Positions 51,814 to 60,563 of a stretch of 64,000 nucleotides of DNA are shown piece after piece. The notes under the pieces are model-generated. The model saw nothing but the letters and a program-made list of their open reading frames with translations. It was not told where the DNA came from and searched no databases. Source of the DNA: Actinomarinicola tropica (GTDB taxonomy: Bacteria; Actinomycetota; Acidimicrobiia; Acidimicrobiales; SKKL01). The number at the start of each line of letters is the position of its first letter. Within the stretch, counting starts at the first letter, position 1. The translations under genes were made by a program, and so were the position numbers. The stretch covers positions 2,259,001-2,323,000 of the forward strand of contig NZ_CP045851.1 of NCBI RefSeq assembly GCF_009650215.1. Reading direction: 5' to 3'.

Positions 51814-52566
51814 ATGATCACCGAGCAGGATCGGCGGACGCCGCTCGATGTGGAGGAGCCGGCGCCGCGACGCGCCCACGGCCGTCCCCGACGTCCCTTG
51901 CCCTCGAGCCGCGCGGTGGTCGGCGGCCTCCTCGTGGCGAGCGCGGCGCTCGGGTCGGTCGTCATCGCCACCTCGGGGAGCGGACCCGCGACCGTCCCCG
52001 TGCTCGTGGCCGACGGCACGGTCGAGCCGGGCACGGCACTCGGCCCCTCGTCGCTCCGCGTGGTGGAGATGGCGCTCCCGGCGGAGCTGCTCGACTCGAC
52101 CTTCGACGACCCCGACGAGCTGCGAGGGACGGTCAGCCGCTCACGTCTCGCAGACGGCGAGCTGCTCCAGGACGGCGACGTCGTCGCCTCCACGCCCGAG
52201 CAGCGAGCGGCCGCGCCGGCGCGTGAGGTCTCGCTGCGCCTCGACGCCCATCGGGTCGTCGCGGGCCGCGTGGAGCCGGGGGACACCGTCGACGTCCTGG
52301 CGACCTACGGCAACGGGGCCGACGCCACGACCACACTCGTGCTCGGCGATGCCCACGTCATCGCGGTCGAGTCCTCCGACGACCGCATCGCCGGGTCCCG
52401 CACCGTCATCCTCACCCTGGCCCTCGACGAGCGCGCCGACACCGTCGCGCTCGCGCACGCCCTCGACGTCGCGTCGATCAACGTGGTGCGCACCACGACG
52501 GCCTCGCCGGGCGATGCGGTCGAGCCGTACACGCTCGGCGATGCCCCCGAGGCGCAGGACTCGTGA
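51814..52566 (+). CDS. SAF-domain (CpaB/RcpC-like) Flp pilus assembly protein
   Basis: The ATG at 51814 follows AAAGG at 7 nt and gives 250 residues. After a basic cytoplasmic start comes one membrane helix (VVGGLLVASAALGSVVIATS), then a SAF domain (VLVADGTVEPGTALGPSSLR; LADGELLQDGDVV) and a CpaB-like beta domain (SLRLDAHRVVAGRVEPGDTV, DVLATYG). In Tad systems CpaB sits on the outer face of the membrane. It is the first gene of an overlapping operon with the CpaE-, CpaF- and TadB/C-like genes. Confidence 0.82.
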   Translation: MITEQDRRTPLDVEEPAPRRAHGRPRRPLPSSRAVVGGLLVASAALGSVVIATSGSGPATVPVLVADGTVEPGTALGPSSLRVVEMALPAELLDSTFDDPDELRGTVSRSRLADGELLQDGDVVASTPEQRAAAPAREVSLRLDAHRVVAGRVEPGDTVDVLATYGNGADATTTLVLGDAHVIAVESSDDRIAGSRTVILTLALDERADTVALAHALDVASINVVRTTTASPGDAVEPYTLGDAPEAQDS

Positions 52567-53867
52567 ACGCCGAGCGCTACGTCGTCCTCGGCCTCGCCCG
52601 GCCACGCGCTCCCTGGTTCAGCGAGATCTCGCGCTGGGCGACCTCGGCGGCCCTGCCCATCGAGTTCGTCAAGTGCCTCACGCCGGAGGAGGTCGCGGCA
52701 CGCCTCGCGAGCGGACGTCGGTGGTCGGCGCTGGTCGTCGACGCGTCCTCTCCCGGCGTCGATCGGGACCTCCTCGACGTCGCCTCCCGCGCCGGGACCG
52801 GGACGATCGTCGTCGCCGATCCGCGCTCCTCGCGCGACTGGGTCGATCTCGGGGCACGTGCGGTGCTCCCCTCCGACTTCGACCGCGACCAGCTCCTCGC
52901 CGCCCTCGCCGAGCACGCCCGCCCGGTGGCGTCCACCGGCCCGACCACGACGGACGCACCGCTCGCCCCTCTCCCACCGTGGCAGGGGCGGCTCGTGGCG
53001 GTGACCGGTACTGGCGGCACCGGTGCCTCCACGGTGGCGGCCGTCCTGGCTCAGGGACTCGCCACGTCCGCGAGCGACGCGCGGATGGTCCTGCTGGCCG
53101 ACCTCTGCCTCGACGCGGACCAAGCCGTCCTCCACGACACGGTCGACGTCGTGCCCGGCCTCCCCGAGCTCGTCGACGCCCACCGCCTGGGACGCCCCGA
53201 CGTCACCGAGGTCCGCCACACCTGCTTCGCCGGCAGCCCCGAACGCCCGTACGACCTCCTGCTCGGTCTCCGTCGCCACCGCGACTGGACGGCCCTGCGG
53301 CCGCGCGCCGTCCAGGCTGCGCTGCACAGCCTGCGGCATGCCTACCGCCACGTCGTCGTCGACGTCGACCCCGAGGTCGAGGGTGAGAGGGAGACCGGGT
53401 CCCACGACGTCGAGGAGCGGAACCTCCTCGCCCGCAGCGCTCTTCGGGAGGCCGATGCCGTGCTCCTCGTCCTTCGACCGGACGTCGTCGGGCTCCATCG
53501 GGGCGCACGACTCGCACGGGAGATGCTGGCGTTCGGGGTGCCGCCCGAGCGGATGGTGCCGATCGTCAACCGCATCGGCCGCTCGCCCCGCCACCGCTCC
53601 GAGATCACCGCGACGTTCGCCCACCTCGTCGGCGATGGCGCCGACGGGATGGCCAGTCCCACGTTCCTCGCCGAGCGCCGACGCCTGGACGACCTCGTGC
53701 GCAGCGGCGGCGCCTGGCCCGCACCGCTGGGGCGGCTGCTCGCCGACACGGTGTCGGCGGTGACGACGGAGGCGTCCCGATCCGGCGCGGCGACGTCCGA
53801 CGTGCCGGAGCGCATCGTGCCGGGGAGCCTCGGCACCTACGCCGACCTGGAGACCGACGCCTCGTGA
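52563..53867 (+). CDS. CpaE/TadZ-like pilus-localisation ATPase
   Basis: The 434-residue protein has an N-terminal receiver-like domain (about 1-120) without a clear phospho-acceptor, followed by a MinD/ParA-type ATPase with the deviant Walker A TGTGGTGASTVAAVLAQG and later LADLCLDADQ. This is the layout of TadZ/CpaE, which places the Tad secretion machine in the cell. GTG 52563 overlaps the upstream stop (GTGA). The last 60 residues are an extra Ala/Thr-rich tail. Confidence 0.84.
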   Translation: MNAERYVVLGLARPRAPWFSEISRWATSAALPIEFVKCLTPEEVAARLASGRRWSALVVDASSPGVDRDLLDVASRAGTGTIVVADPRSSRDWVDLGARAVLPSDFDRDQLLAALAEHARPVASTGPTTTDAPLAPLPPWQGRLVAVTGTGGTGASTVAAVLAQGLATSASDARMVLLADLCLDADQAVLHDTVDVVPGLPELVDAHRLGRPDVTEVRHTCFAGSPERPYDLLLGLRRHRDWTALRPRAVQAALHSLRHAYRHVVVDVDPEVEGERETGSHDVEERNLLARSALREADAVLLVLRPDVVGLHRGARLAREMLAFGVPPERMVPIVNRIGRSPRHRSEITATFAHLVGDGADGMASPTFLAERRRLDDLVRSGGAWPAPLGRLLADTVSAVTTEASRSGAATSDVPERIVPGSLGTYADLETDAS

Positions 53868-55183
53868 CGACCACCCGACCTGAGGCCGCGCCCGGCGTGG
53901 GCGACAGCCCGCTCCTCGAGATCGAACGACGGGTCGCCGAGCGGGCCAAGGACCTGGCGATCGACCTCGATCGGCACGATGCCGAGGCGTCGCTGCGCCG
54001 GCTCGTCAACGAGGAGATCACCACCTGGGCGGACGACTACGAGCGCGGTCGCCGTCACCACCCCCTCGCCGACCCCGAACGCGTCGCCGAGCGGGCGCTG
54101 CGCAACATCGCCGGCCTCGGCCCCCTCGGACCGCTGCTCGCCGACGAGGACGTCTGGGAGATCATGGTCAACGCCCCCGATGCGGTCTTCGTCAAGCGCC
54201 ACCGGGGGCACTCCGGCTACCACGACGAGGTCTTCCACGACGACGAGCACGTGATCCGGGTGCTCACCAAGATCCTCGACGGGTCGGCCGGCGCCCACCG
54301 CAAGCTCGACCCCACCGAGGGGCTCCAGGACGCGCAGCTCGACGACGGCGCCCGCCTCCACATCGTCCACGGGGACGTCAGCCGCGGCGGCCACGTCATG
54401 GTGAACATCCGCAAGTTCACGGGTGTCCCGTTCTCCGACCTCCGGGAGCTCGTCGAGCGCGGCACGCTCTCTGAGCAGGCGGCGACGTTCCTCGCGGCCT
54501 GCGTGCGTTCCCGCCTGTCGATCGTGTTCGCCGGCGCACCGGGAGCGGGCAAGACGACCCTGCTCTCCTGCTGCGCCGCCGAGATCGATCCGTCGCTGCG
54601 GGTCGTGATCGCCGAGGAGGTCTTCGAAGCGGACGTCCCGGTGGCGAACGTGGCGAGCATGCAGACGCGCCCCGCCCGCGCCGACCGCCCGGCGGTCGAC
54701 CTCCGGCGGCTCGTCGCCGGGTTCCTGCGGATGGCGCCGGACGTCGCCATCGTCGGCGAGGTCCGCGATCGCGAGGCGCTGCCGCTCCTCCTCACGCTGT
54801 CGTCCGGCGTGAAGGGGTTCACCACGATCCACGCAGGGTCGTCGCGCCAGGCCCTGACCCGCCTGCGGTTCGTCGCCCAGCTCTCCGACACCGGGCACGA
54901 CCTGACGGTCGCCAGCCTCACCGCCCTCGTCACCGAGGCGGTCGACCTGGTGGTGCACTCCGCGAGGCGACCCGGAGGTCCCGTCGTCACGTCGATCCTC
55001 GCCGTGGAGGACCTCACCGCGGCTGCCGACGCGGGCCACTTCACCACGACCGAGCTGTTCCACCGGCGGCCGGAGGACGATCGCCTGGTGTGGACCGGCC
55101 ACCTCCCGGTCCGCGCGTCGCGGGCACTGGCCGACACCGGCATCTCCGTCCGCGAGCTCCTCGACGACGGGGACGGACGATGA
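53864..55183 (+). CDS. tadA: CpaF/TadA-like secretion ATPase
   Basis: The 439-residue protein is a type II/IV secretion ATPase. FAGAPGAGKTTLLSCCAAEI is the Walker A, followed by the Asp box VIAEEVFEADVPVANVASMQ, FLRMAPDVAIVGEVRDREAL (Walker B) and the His box TTIHAGSSRQALTRLRFVAQ. It powers Flp pilus assembly. GTG 53864 overlaps the CpaE-like stop, and its own stop overlaps the next ATG. Confidence 0.93.
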   Translation: MTTTRPEAAPGVGDSPLLEIERRVAERAKDLAIDLDRHDAEASLRRLVNEEITTWADDYERGRRHHPLADPERVAERALRNIAGLGPLGPLLADEDVWEIMVNAPDAVFVKRHRGHSGYHDEVFHDDEHVIRVLTKILDGSAGAHRKLDPTEGLQDAQLDDGARLHIVHGDVSRGGHVMVNIRKFTGVPFSDLRELVERGTLSEQAATFLAACVRSRLSIVFAGAPGAGKTTLLSCCAAEIDPSLRVVIAEEVFEADVPVANVASMQTRPARADRPAVDLRRLVAGFLRMAPDVAIVGEVRDREALPLLLTLSSGVKGFTTIHAGSSRQALTRLRFVAQLSDTGHDLTVASLTALVTEAVDLVVHSARRPGGPVVTSILAVEDLTAAADAGHFTTTELFHRRPEDDRLVWTGHLPVRASRALADTGISVRELLDDGDGR

Positions 55184-56061
55184 CCCTGGTCGTCGCCTCG
55201 GCCGCCGCGCTCGGCACCTTCTACCTCGTCACCGCCACGTGGTTCGGGTGGACCGGCCTCCGTCCTGCACCTCACCCCGCCCACCGAGGACGAGCACGGC
55301 GCGTGCGTCCGGACGAGTGGCTGGTGCAGGCCGGGCTGGCCGATGTGCGCACCACCCAGTTCGTCGCGGCCACGATCGCGGTGGGTCTCGCTGCGGCAGC
55401 CGTCGGGGGCGCGCTCCTCGGCGGCGTCGCGCCGGCGGTCGCCACCGGCATCCTCGCCGCAGGCACACCGTTCGCGTCCTACCGGCGGCGGCGCCAGCAC
55501 CGGCTCGACCTCGCTCGCGACGCGTGGCCGCACCTGATCGAGGAGATCCGGCTCCGTGTCGGGTCCCTCGGCCGGTCGATCCCCCAAGCGCTCTTCGAGG
55601 TGGGCGAGCGGGGCCCGGTCGAGATGCGCCCCGCGTTCGAGGCGGCGCACCGCGAGTGGCTGCTGACCACGGACTTCGAGCGCACCACAGCGGTGCTCAA
55701 GGACCGCCTGGCGGACCCGACGGCCGATGTGGTGTGCGAGACGCTCCTCGTCGCGCACGCCCTCGGGGGCTCCGACGTGGGCGAGCGCCTCGCGGCGTTG
55801 GTCGAGGACCGCATCCTCGACCTCCAGGGACGCAAGGACGCCCGCGCCAAGCAGGCGGGCGCGCGGTTCGCCCGCCGCTTCGTCGTCCTCGTCCCCGTCG
55901 GGATGGCCCTGGCCGGCATGCAGGTCGGCGACGGCCGGGCGGCGTACGCGTCGGCCGCCGGCCAGGCCGTCGCCCTCGTCGCCATCGGCCTCGTCGCGGC
56001 GTGCTGGTGGTGGGCAGGCCGCGTCATGCAGCTCCCCGAGCCGGAGCGGGTGTTCTCGTGA
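55180..56061 (+). CDS. tadB: TadB-like inner-membrane platform protein
   Basis: The ATG at 55180 overlaps the ATPase stop (ATGA) and gives 293 residues. An N-terminal membrane helix and a helix pair around residues 62-95 precede a GspF-type cytoplasmic domain (YRRRRQHRLDLARDAWPHLI; EEIRLRVGSLGRSIPQALFE; DVVCETLLVAHALGGSDVGE). Two more membrane helices end the protein. TadB and TadC form the platform that receives pilin. Assignment is from pattern and operon position. Confidence 0.84.
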   Translation: MTLVVASAAALGTFYLVTATWFGWTGLRPAPHPAHRGRARRVRPDEWLVQAGLADVRTTQFVAATIAVGLAAAAVGGALLGGVAPAVATGILAAGTPFASYRRRRQHRLDLARDAWPHLIEEIRLRVGSLGRSIPQALFEVGERGPVEMRPAFEAAHREWLLTTDFERTTAVLKDRLADPTADVVCETLLVAHALGGSDVGERLAALVEDRILDLQGRKDARAKQAGARFARRFVVLVPVGMALAGMQVGDGRAAYASAAGQAVALVAIGLVAACWWWAGRVMQLPEPERVFS

Positions 56062-56957
56062 CGACCCTCCTCCTCTTCGTCGTGGCCTGGGTCGGCGGAG
56101 CGCTCGCGCTGTCCGAGATCCGGTGGTTCCGACGAGCCCGCCTGGTCGATCGCCTGTCGCCCTACTCGCCGAGCAGCGCGCGCACCTCGACCCGCAGCTC
56201 CGTCTCGGTCGAGTCCGTCGTGGACGTGGTCGGGCCGCTCGCCCGATCGGCGGGCGCAGCAGTCTCGCGCGCCGTCGGCGTCGACGACGACCTCGCGACC
56301 CGGCTGCATCGCCTGCACTCCGCCGCCGATCCCACGGCCTTCCGAGTCCGCCAGATCGGGTGGTCCGTCGCCGCTCTGGGCGCGGGTGCCGCCGCCACCG
56401 TCACGTTGGGGCCACCGCCGGCCCTCGCCGCCGTCCTGCTGCTCGGCCTCCCCGTGCTGGCCGTTCTGATCCCCGAGCAGCAGCTGGCGACGGCGCTCTC
56501 GACCCGGCGACGGCGACTCGTGCTCGAGCTGCCCGTCGTGGCCGAGCAGCTGGGCATGCTGCTCTCGGCCGGCTACTCGCTCGGCAACGCGCTCGGACGA
56601 CTCGCCGAGCGCGGCCACGGACCGTCCGCCGAGGACCTGCGTCGAGCCTGCGCCCGGATCCGCTACGGGACCGGCGAGATCGAGGCGCTGCGCGAGTGGG
56701 CCGCCGCCGCGCGCGTCCCCGCGGTCGATCGGCTCGTCGCCATCCTCGCCCTGAACCGCGAGGCCGGCGACCTCGGCCGCTTCATCTCCGAGGAGGCCCG
56801 GGCGATCCGGCGCGACACGCAGCGCGACCTCGTCGAGACCATGGAGCGGCGCGCTCAGCAGGTGTGGATCCCGGTGACCGTCGCCGCCCTCGTCCCCGGG
56901 ACGCTCTTCCTCGTCGTCCCCTTCCTCGACGCCATGCGCCTGTTCACCACCTCGTGA
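56058..56957 (+). CDS. tadC: TadC-like inner-membrane platform protein
   Basis: GTG 56058 overlaps the TadB stop (GTGA), giving 299 residues. It has one N-terminal membrane helix, a pair near residues 97-135, a GspF domain (RRRLVLELPVVAEQLGMLLS; AGYSLGNALGRLAERG; EIEALREWAAAARVPAVDRL) and a terminal helix (VTVAALVPGTLFLVVPFLDA). It is the usual partner of TadB. The pilin-like gene follows 28 bp downstream with its own strong ribosome site. Confidence 0.86.
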   Translation: MTTLLLFVVAWVGGALALSEIRWFRRARLVDRLSPYSPSSARTSTRSSVSVESVVDVVGPLARSAGAAVSRAVGVDDDLATRLHRLHSAADPTAFRVRQIGWSVAALGAGAAATVTLGPPPALAAVLLLGLPVLAVLIPEQQLATALSTRRRRLVLELPVVAEQLGMLLSAGYSLGNALGRLAERGHGPSAEDLRRACARIRYGTGEIEALREWAAAARVPAVDRLVAILALNREAGDLGRFISEEARAIRRDTQRDLVETMERRAQQVWIPVTVAALVPGTLFLVVPFLDAMRLFTTS

Positions 56958-56985
56958 ACCGTCCACCTCACGAAAGGAGCCCACG

Positions 56986-57210
56986 ATGATCGGGCTGCTC
57001 ACCCACCTCTCGATCCGACTCGCCCGTTCGACCCCCGCTCGACGGGTCGCTGCGGCGCTCGGCGACGACCGGGGCGAAGGCGTCATCTCCGCCGCGATCG
57101 CCGTCCTGATCATGGCGTTCCTCGGCGCCGCGATGTGGGTGGGGTTCGACGCCATCTGGGGCGACGCCGAGACCAACATCGGTGACCAGGTCGACCAGAT
57201 CGGGCGCTGA
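56986..57210 (+). CDS. Small pilin-like protein of the Tad locus
   Basis: AAAGGAG lies 7 nt before ATG 56986, the strongest ribosome site in this operon, as expected for a major subunit. The 74-residue product has a basic leader, then DDRGEGVISAAIAVLIMAFL, a Gly-Glu junction directly before a hydrophobic helix, as in prepilin-peptidase substrates. It lacks the Glu/Tyr pair of typical Flp pilins, so it is a variant pilin or a short TadE-like pseudopilin. No prepilin peptidase gene is in the window. Confidence 0.7.
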   Translation: MIGLLTHLSIRLARSTPARRVAAALGDDRGEGVISAAIAVLIMAFLGAAMWVGFDAIWGDAETNIGDQVDQIGR

Positions 57211-57212
57211 CG

Positions 57213-57623
57213 GTGCCGCCGGCCGCCGACGAGCGGGGCGCCGGGCTCATCGGGACGATCGCGGCGTTGTCCGTGTTCCTGGTGCTCCTCACGTTCGCCG
57301 TGCAGCTGCTGTTCAACCTGTATGCGACCTCAGCGGTGACGGCGGCCGCGTACGACGCGGCGACGATGGTCGCGTCGGGATCGGTGGACGCCGACGATCC
57401 CGCCGACCTCGGCACGGCCGTCCGCTCCGCCGAGGAGCACGCCCGGTCCCTGCTCGGCGACTACGGCGACCGGGCCACCTTCGACTGGGACCTCCGCGAC
57501 GACCGAGTGCGGCTGTCGGTCGAGGTCGACCACGCACGCGTGGCCATCTCGCCGGTGCTCGGCGCGTTCGGGCTGAACCGCGTCGAGCGGTCGGTCGAGG
57601 TGCGGGTGGAGAGGCCGCGGTGA
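57213..57623 (+). CDS. TadE-like pseudopilin
   Basis: A GTG at 57213, 2 bp after the pilin-like gene, opens 136 residues. DERGAGLIGTIAALSVFLVL with a hydrophobic helix at residues 10-35 is the TadE/pseudopilin start; the rest (TSAVTAAAYDAATMVASGSV; LRDDRVRLSVEVDH) is the exported domain. It would be a minor component that initiates or caps Flp pili. The stop overlaps the next gene. Confidence 0.78.
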   Translation: MPPAADERGAGLIGTIAALSVFLVLLTFAVQLLFNLYATSAVTAAAYDAATMVASGSVDADDPADLGTAVRSAEEHARSLLGDYGDRATFDWDLRDDRVRLSVEVDHARVAISPVLGAFGLNRVERSVEVRVERPR

Positions 57624-58090
57624 CGGCACTGCGAGAGCGTCTCGCGGGGCTGCGCCACGACGACCGGGGCCAGGTCGCCGGCATCGAGGTGCTGCCGTTC
57701 GGCTTCCTGATCTTCGTCGTCGGCGTGCTGCTCCTGGCCAACGCGTGGGCGGTCGTCGACGCCAAGCTCGCGGTCACGGCGGCCGCCCGCGAGGCGGCAC
57801 GCACCTACGTCGAAGCACCCGACGAGTCCACGGCTGCGACCTCGTCGCACGCAGCGGCGCTCGATGCGCTGACCGGTCAGCGTGGCGGCGAGACCCTGGA
57901 CCTGCGCATCAGCGTCGACGGCGGCTTCCGCAGGTGCGCCCTCGTCACCGCGCAGGTGCGGGTGGACGTCCCCGCCGTGGGGTTGCCGTTCATCGGCGGG
58001 TTCGGCCGCACGTTCGAAGTCGCCGCGACCCACTCCGAGATCGTCGACCCCTATCGCTCCGGCCTGCCCGGTGAGGCCGACTGTGGCTGA
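57620..58090 (+). CDS. TadE/TadF-like pseudopilin
   Basis: GTG 57620 overlaps the preceding stop and gives 156 residues. The N-terminus GQVAGIEVLPFGFLIFVVGV carries a TadE-type motif and a hydrophobic helix, with VTAAAREAARTYVEAPDEST just after it, typical of TadE-like proteins. The exported part is beta-rich and has a single Cys near residue 107 and another near the end. Role as a minor pilus component is inferred from family and position. Confidence 0.8.
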   Translation: MTALRERLAGLRHDDRGQVAGIEVLPFGFLIFVVGVLLLANAWAVVDAKLAVTAAAREAARTYVEAPDESTAATSSHAAALDALTGQRGGETLDLRISVDGGFRRCALVTAQVRVDVPAVGLPFIGGFGRTFEVAATHSEIVDPYRSGLPGEADCG

Positions 58091-58520
58091 ACGCGCCCAC
58101 CGGGACCGCGGGTCGGTGCTGCTGCTCTTCCCCGCCGCGTTCCTCATCGTGCTCGTGCTCGGCTCGATCGCGATCGACGCCGGCGTCGCCTTCATGCGCC
58201 AGCGCGAGCTCGCCACCGCGGCCTCCGCGGCGGTCAACGACGGTGTCGCGCTCGCCACCGCCGACGCCCTCGAGCGCGGCGACGGCGTGCGGATCGACCA
58301 TGCCCGCCTCGAGGCGGCCGTCGTGGCGTCGCTCGATCGGCGCGGCGTCCTCGCGACGCTCACCGCTCCCCCACAGGTGCGGATCGTCGACAGCGACCTC
58401 GTCGAGGTCACCCTTGTCGCCCGCGCCGACTACGTCATTGCGCCCGCGCTGCCCGGCGGCCGCGACGGCATCGACGTGCGGGCCACGGCCACGGCGCGCC
58501 TCGTCGTCGACGACGGCTGA
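58083..58520 (+). CDS. TadG/Rv3654-like secreted pilus-locus protein
   Basis: GTG 58083 overlaps the previous stop by 8 bp and gives 145 residues. DRGSVLLLFPAAFLIVLVLG is a TadG-type N-terminal helix preceded by a Gly-Ser junction, and FMRQRELATAASAAVNDGVA follows, the conserved segment of actinobacterial helicase/secretion neighbourhood and TadG-like proteins. It is the last gene of the Tad operon. Minor pilin or assembly protein by inference. Confidence 0.76.
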   Translation: MAERAHRDRGSVLLLFPAAFLIVLVLGSIAIDAGVAFMRQRELATAASAAVNDGVALATADALERGDGVRIDHARLEAAVVASLDRRGVLATLTAPPQVRIVDSDLVEVTLVARADYVIAPALPGGRDGIDVRATATARLVVDDG

Positions 58521-58527
58521 TGCCGGG

Positions 58528-59175
58528 TCAGCTCTCCCGCAGGTAGGTGAGGACGGCGAGCACCCGGCGGTGCTCCTCGCCCGTGGGCTGCAGGTCGAGC
58601 TTGGTGAAGATGTTGCCGATGTGCTTCTCGACCGCCCCGCCGCTGATGACCAGCTGGTCCGCGATCGCCGGGTTCGAGCGGCCCTCGGCCATCAGCGCCA
58701 GCACCTCCCGCTCGCGTGGCGTCAGCCGCGACAGCGGCCCGGCGTTGCGGCGCTGCACGAACAGCTGCGCCACCACCTCGGGGTCGAGCACCGTGCCCCC
58801 CGACGCCACCGTCTCGATCGCCGACTCCAGCGTGTCCAGGTCCTCCACCCGGTCCTTCAGCAGGTAGCCGGCACCGCCCAACCCGTCGGCCAGCAGCTCG
58901 GCGGCGTAGGACTCCTCCACGTACTGCGACAGGACGAGCACCGGCGTCCCCGGCCGCCGCCGGCGGGCCTCGATCGCCGCCACCAGCCCGTCGTCGCGGT
59001 GGTTCGGCGGCATGCGCACGTCGACCAGCGCGAGGTCGGGCTCCAGCTCCACCACGGCGTCGACCAGCGACGGCCCGTCGCCCACGGCGCCGATCACCTC
59101 GTGGCCGAGCTCCGGCAGCAGCCGGGCCAGGCCCTCACGCAGCAGGACCGAGTCGTCGGCGATCAGGACGCGCAC
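58528..59175 (-). CDS. NarL/LuxR-family response regulator
   Basis: The 215-residue protein has a receiver domain with acidic pair in LIADDSVLLREGL, phospho-acceptor in LALVDVRMPP and Lys in GYLLKDRVED. A LuxR-type helix-turn-helix follows (LTPREREVLALMAEGRSNPA; IADQLVISGGAVEKHIGNIF). It should be phosphorylated by the histidine kinase encoded just upstream, with which it overlaps by 13 bp. Its stop converges on the Tad operon stop (58520), 7 bp apart, so a link to pilus expression is possible but unproven. Confidence 0.93.
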   Translation of the reverse strand: MRVLIADDSVLLREGLARLLPELGHEVIGAVGDGPSLVDAVVELEPDLALVDVRMPPNHRDDGLVAAIEARRRRPGTPVLVLSQYVEESYAAELLADGLGGAGYLLKDRVEDLDTLESAIETVASGGTVLDPEVVAQLFVQRRNAGPLSRLTPREREVLALMAEGRSNPAIADQLVISGGAVEKHIGNIFTKLDLQPTGEEHRRVLAVLTYLRES

Positions 59176-60485
59176 GGGATCCTCGCCACCAACCGGGTCG
59201 GCCCACCGGCCGGGCTCGACACGTCGAGCCGCCCGCCGAGCGCCTCCACCCTGTCGGCCAATCCGCTCAACCCGTGGCCCGGCAGCACCGTCGCCCCGCC
59301 CGCACCATCGTCCTCGACCTCCACCACCAGCTCCTCACCGTCGCGTCGCACCGACATGATCACCCTCGTCGCCTGCGCGTGCTTGGCCACGTTGGCCAGC
59401 GCCTCCGAGGCGACGAAGTAGGCCGCGGTCTCCACCGGCTCGTCGAGCGGGCTGTCCGATCCCAGGCGCACGTCGACCTCGGTCGGCACCGGGCTGCGGG
59501 CCGCCATCGCGGTCAGCGCCGGCTCGAGCCCGCGGTCGGCGAGGATCGGCGGCGCGATCCCCCGCGACAGGGCGCGCAGCTCCTCCAGCGTCTCGGCCGC
59601 CTGGCGCCGGGCCTCGGCGATCGCCTCCCGGGCCGACTCCGGCGACGACTCCAATCGGCGCTCGGCCACGGCCAGGTCCATCCCCAGGCGGACGAGGCGC
59701 TGCTGCGGCCCGTCGTGCAGGTCGCGCTCGAGGCGGCGCAGCGACGCCACCTCGGCCTGCGCGGCCGCCGAGCGCGCGGTGTCGAGCTGGCGGACACGTT
59801 CCTCCAGCTCCCGCACCCGGGAGTTGTCGAGCAACAGTCGGGCGAGGCCCTCGTGCATCGCGGCGCACAACTGGATGACCGGCCGCAGGAGGGCCAGGCC
59901 CACGAGGCCCATCAGCAGGTACAGCACCGCCTCGGGGATGTCCCAGTTGAGGAGCTCGGGCAGCGTCGTGTTCTCCTCCGGCGGGCCGAAGTCCACGAAC
60001 CCCTGCCAGAACCAGAACGTGAACCCGTTGAGGACGACGGCCCACATCGTCGTCGCCACCACGAACGTGGCCACCCCGAGCGGGAACGACACCACCCCGT
60101 GCAGCGCGTCGAGCCACGGCTGCGGGGTGCGCACCGCGAGCAACCAGCGCCGCCAGGCCGAGGTGCCCTCCGGCCGCCGGTAGAGACCGGGCTCGATGCG
60201 CTGGTGACCCCGGATCGTCACCACCTCCCGCTGCAGCGTGGCGAACACCCGGGCCAGCCCCAGCACGATCACCAGCACGGGCAGGCCGACGACGAGGACG
60301 ATGAGCCCCGCCGACAGCGCCAGGCCGGTGACCATGGCGACGAACGACGCCAGCGTCAGCGGGAACTGGAGGAACACGTAGACGCTGTCGCGGCCGAGGC
60401 CTTCGAACCACCCGACGCACCGCTCGTCCTCGTCGTGGTGGCCGGGAGGCCCGGCGGGCGGCATGCGGACGTGCATCTCGGTCAT
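59163..60485 (-). CDS. NarL-type sensor histidine kinase
   Basis: The 440-residue protein has two or three pairs of membrane segments in its first 230 residues (FVAMVTGLALSAGLIVLVVG; GVVSFPLGVATFVVATTMWA; AVLYLLMGLVGLALL). A HisKA_3 domain follows with the phospho-acceptor His in RLERDLHDGPQQRLVRLGMD, then a HATPase domain with EALANVAKHAQA, VVEVEDDGAGG and GHGLSGLADRVEALGG. The sensor part resembles the DUF1707/PspC-less 'sensor domain' of actinobacterial kinases. Signal unknown; paired with the downstream regulator. Confidence 0.92.
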   Translation of the reverse strand: MTEMHVRMPPAGPPGHHDEDERCVGWFEGLGRDSVYVFLQFPLTLASFVAMVTGLALSAGLIVLVVGLPVLVIVLGLARVFATLQREVVTIRGHQRIEPGLYRRPEGTSAWRRWLLAVRTPQPWLDALHGVVSFPLGVATFVVATTMWAVVLNGFTFWFWQGFVDFGPPEENTTLPELLNWDIPEAVLYLLMGLVGLALLRPVIQLCAAMHEGLARLLLDNSRVRELEERVRQLDTARSAAAQAEVASLRRLERDLHDGPQQRLVRLGMDLAVAERRLESSPESAREAIAEARRQAAETLEELRALSRGIAPPILADRGLEPALTAMAARSPVPTEVDVRLGSDSPLDEPVETAAYFVASEALANVAKHAQATRVIMSVRRDGEELVVEVEDDGAGGATVLPGHGLSGLADRVEALGGRLDVSSPAGGPTRLVARIPCAS

Positions 60486-60563
60486 GGTGGCATCGTCCGG
60501 GATCGCGGCCCCGGATGCGATGCGGCGCGCGGGCGTCCGATGGTGGGGCGCGCCCCACCGGGC

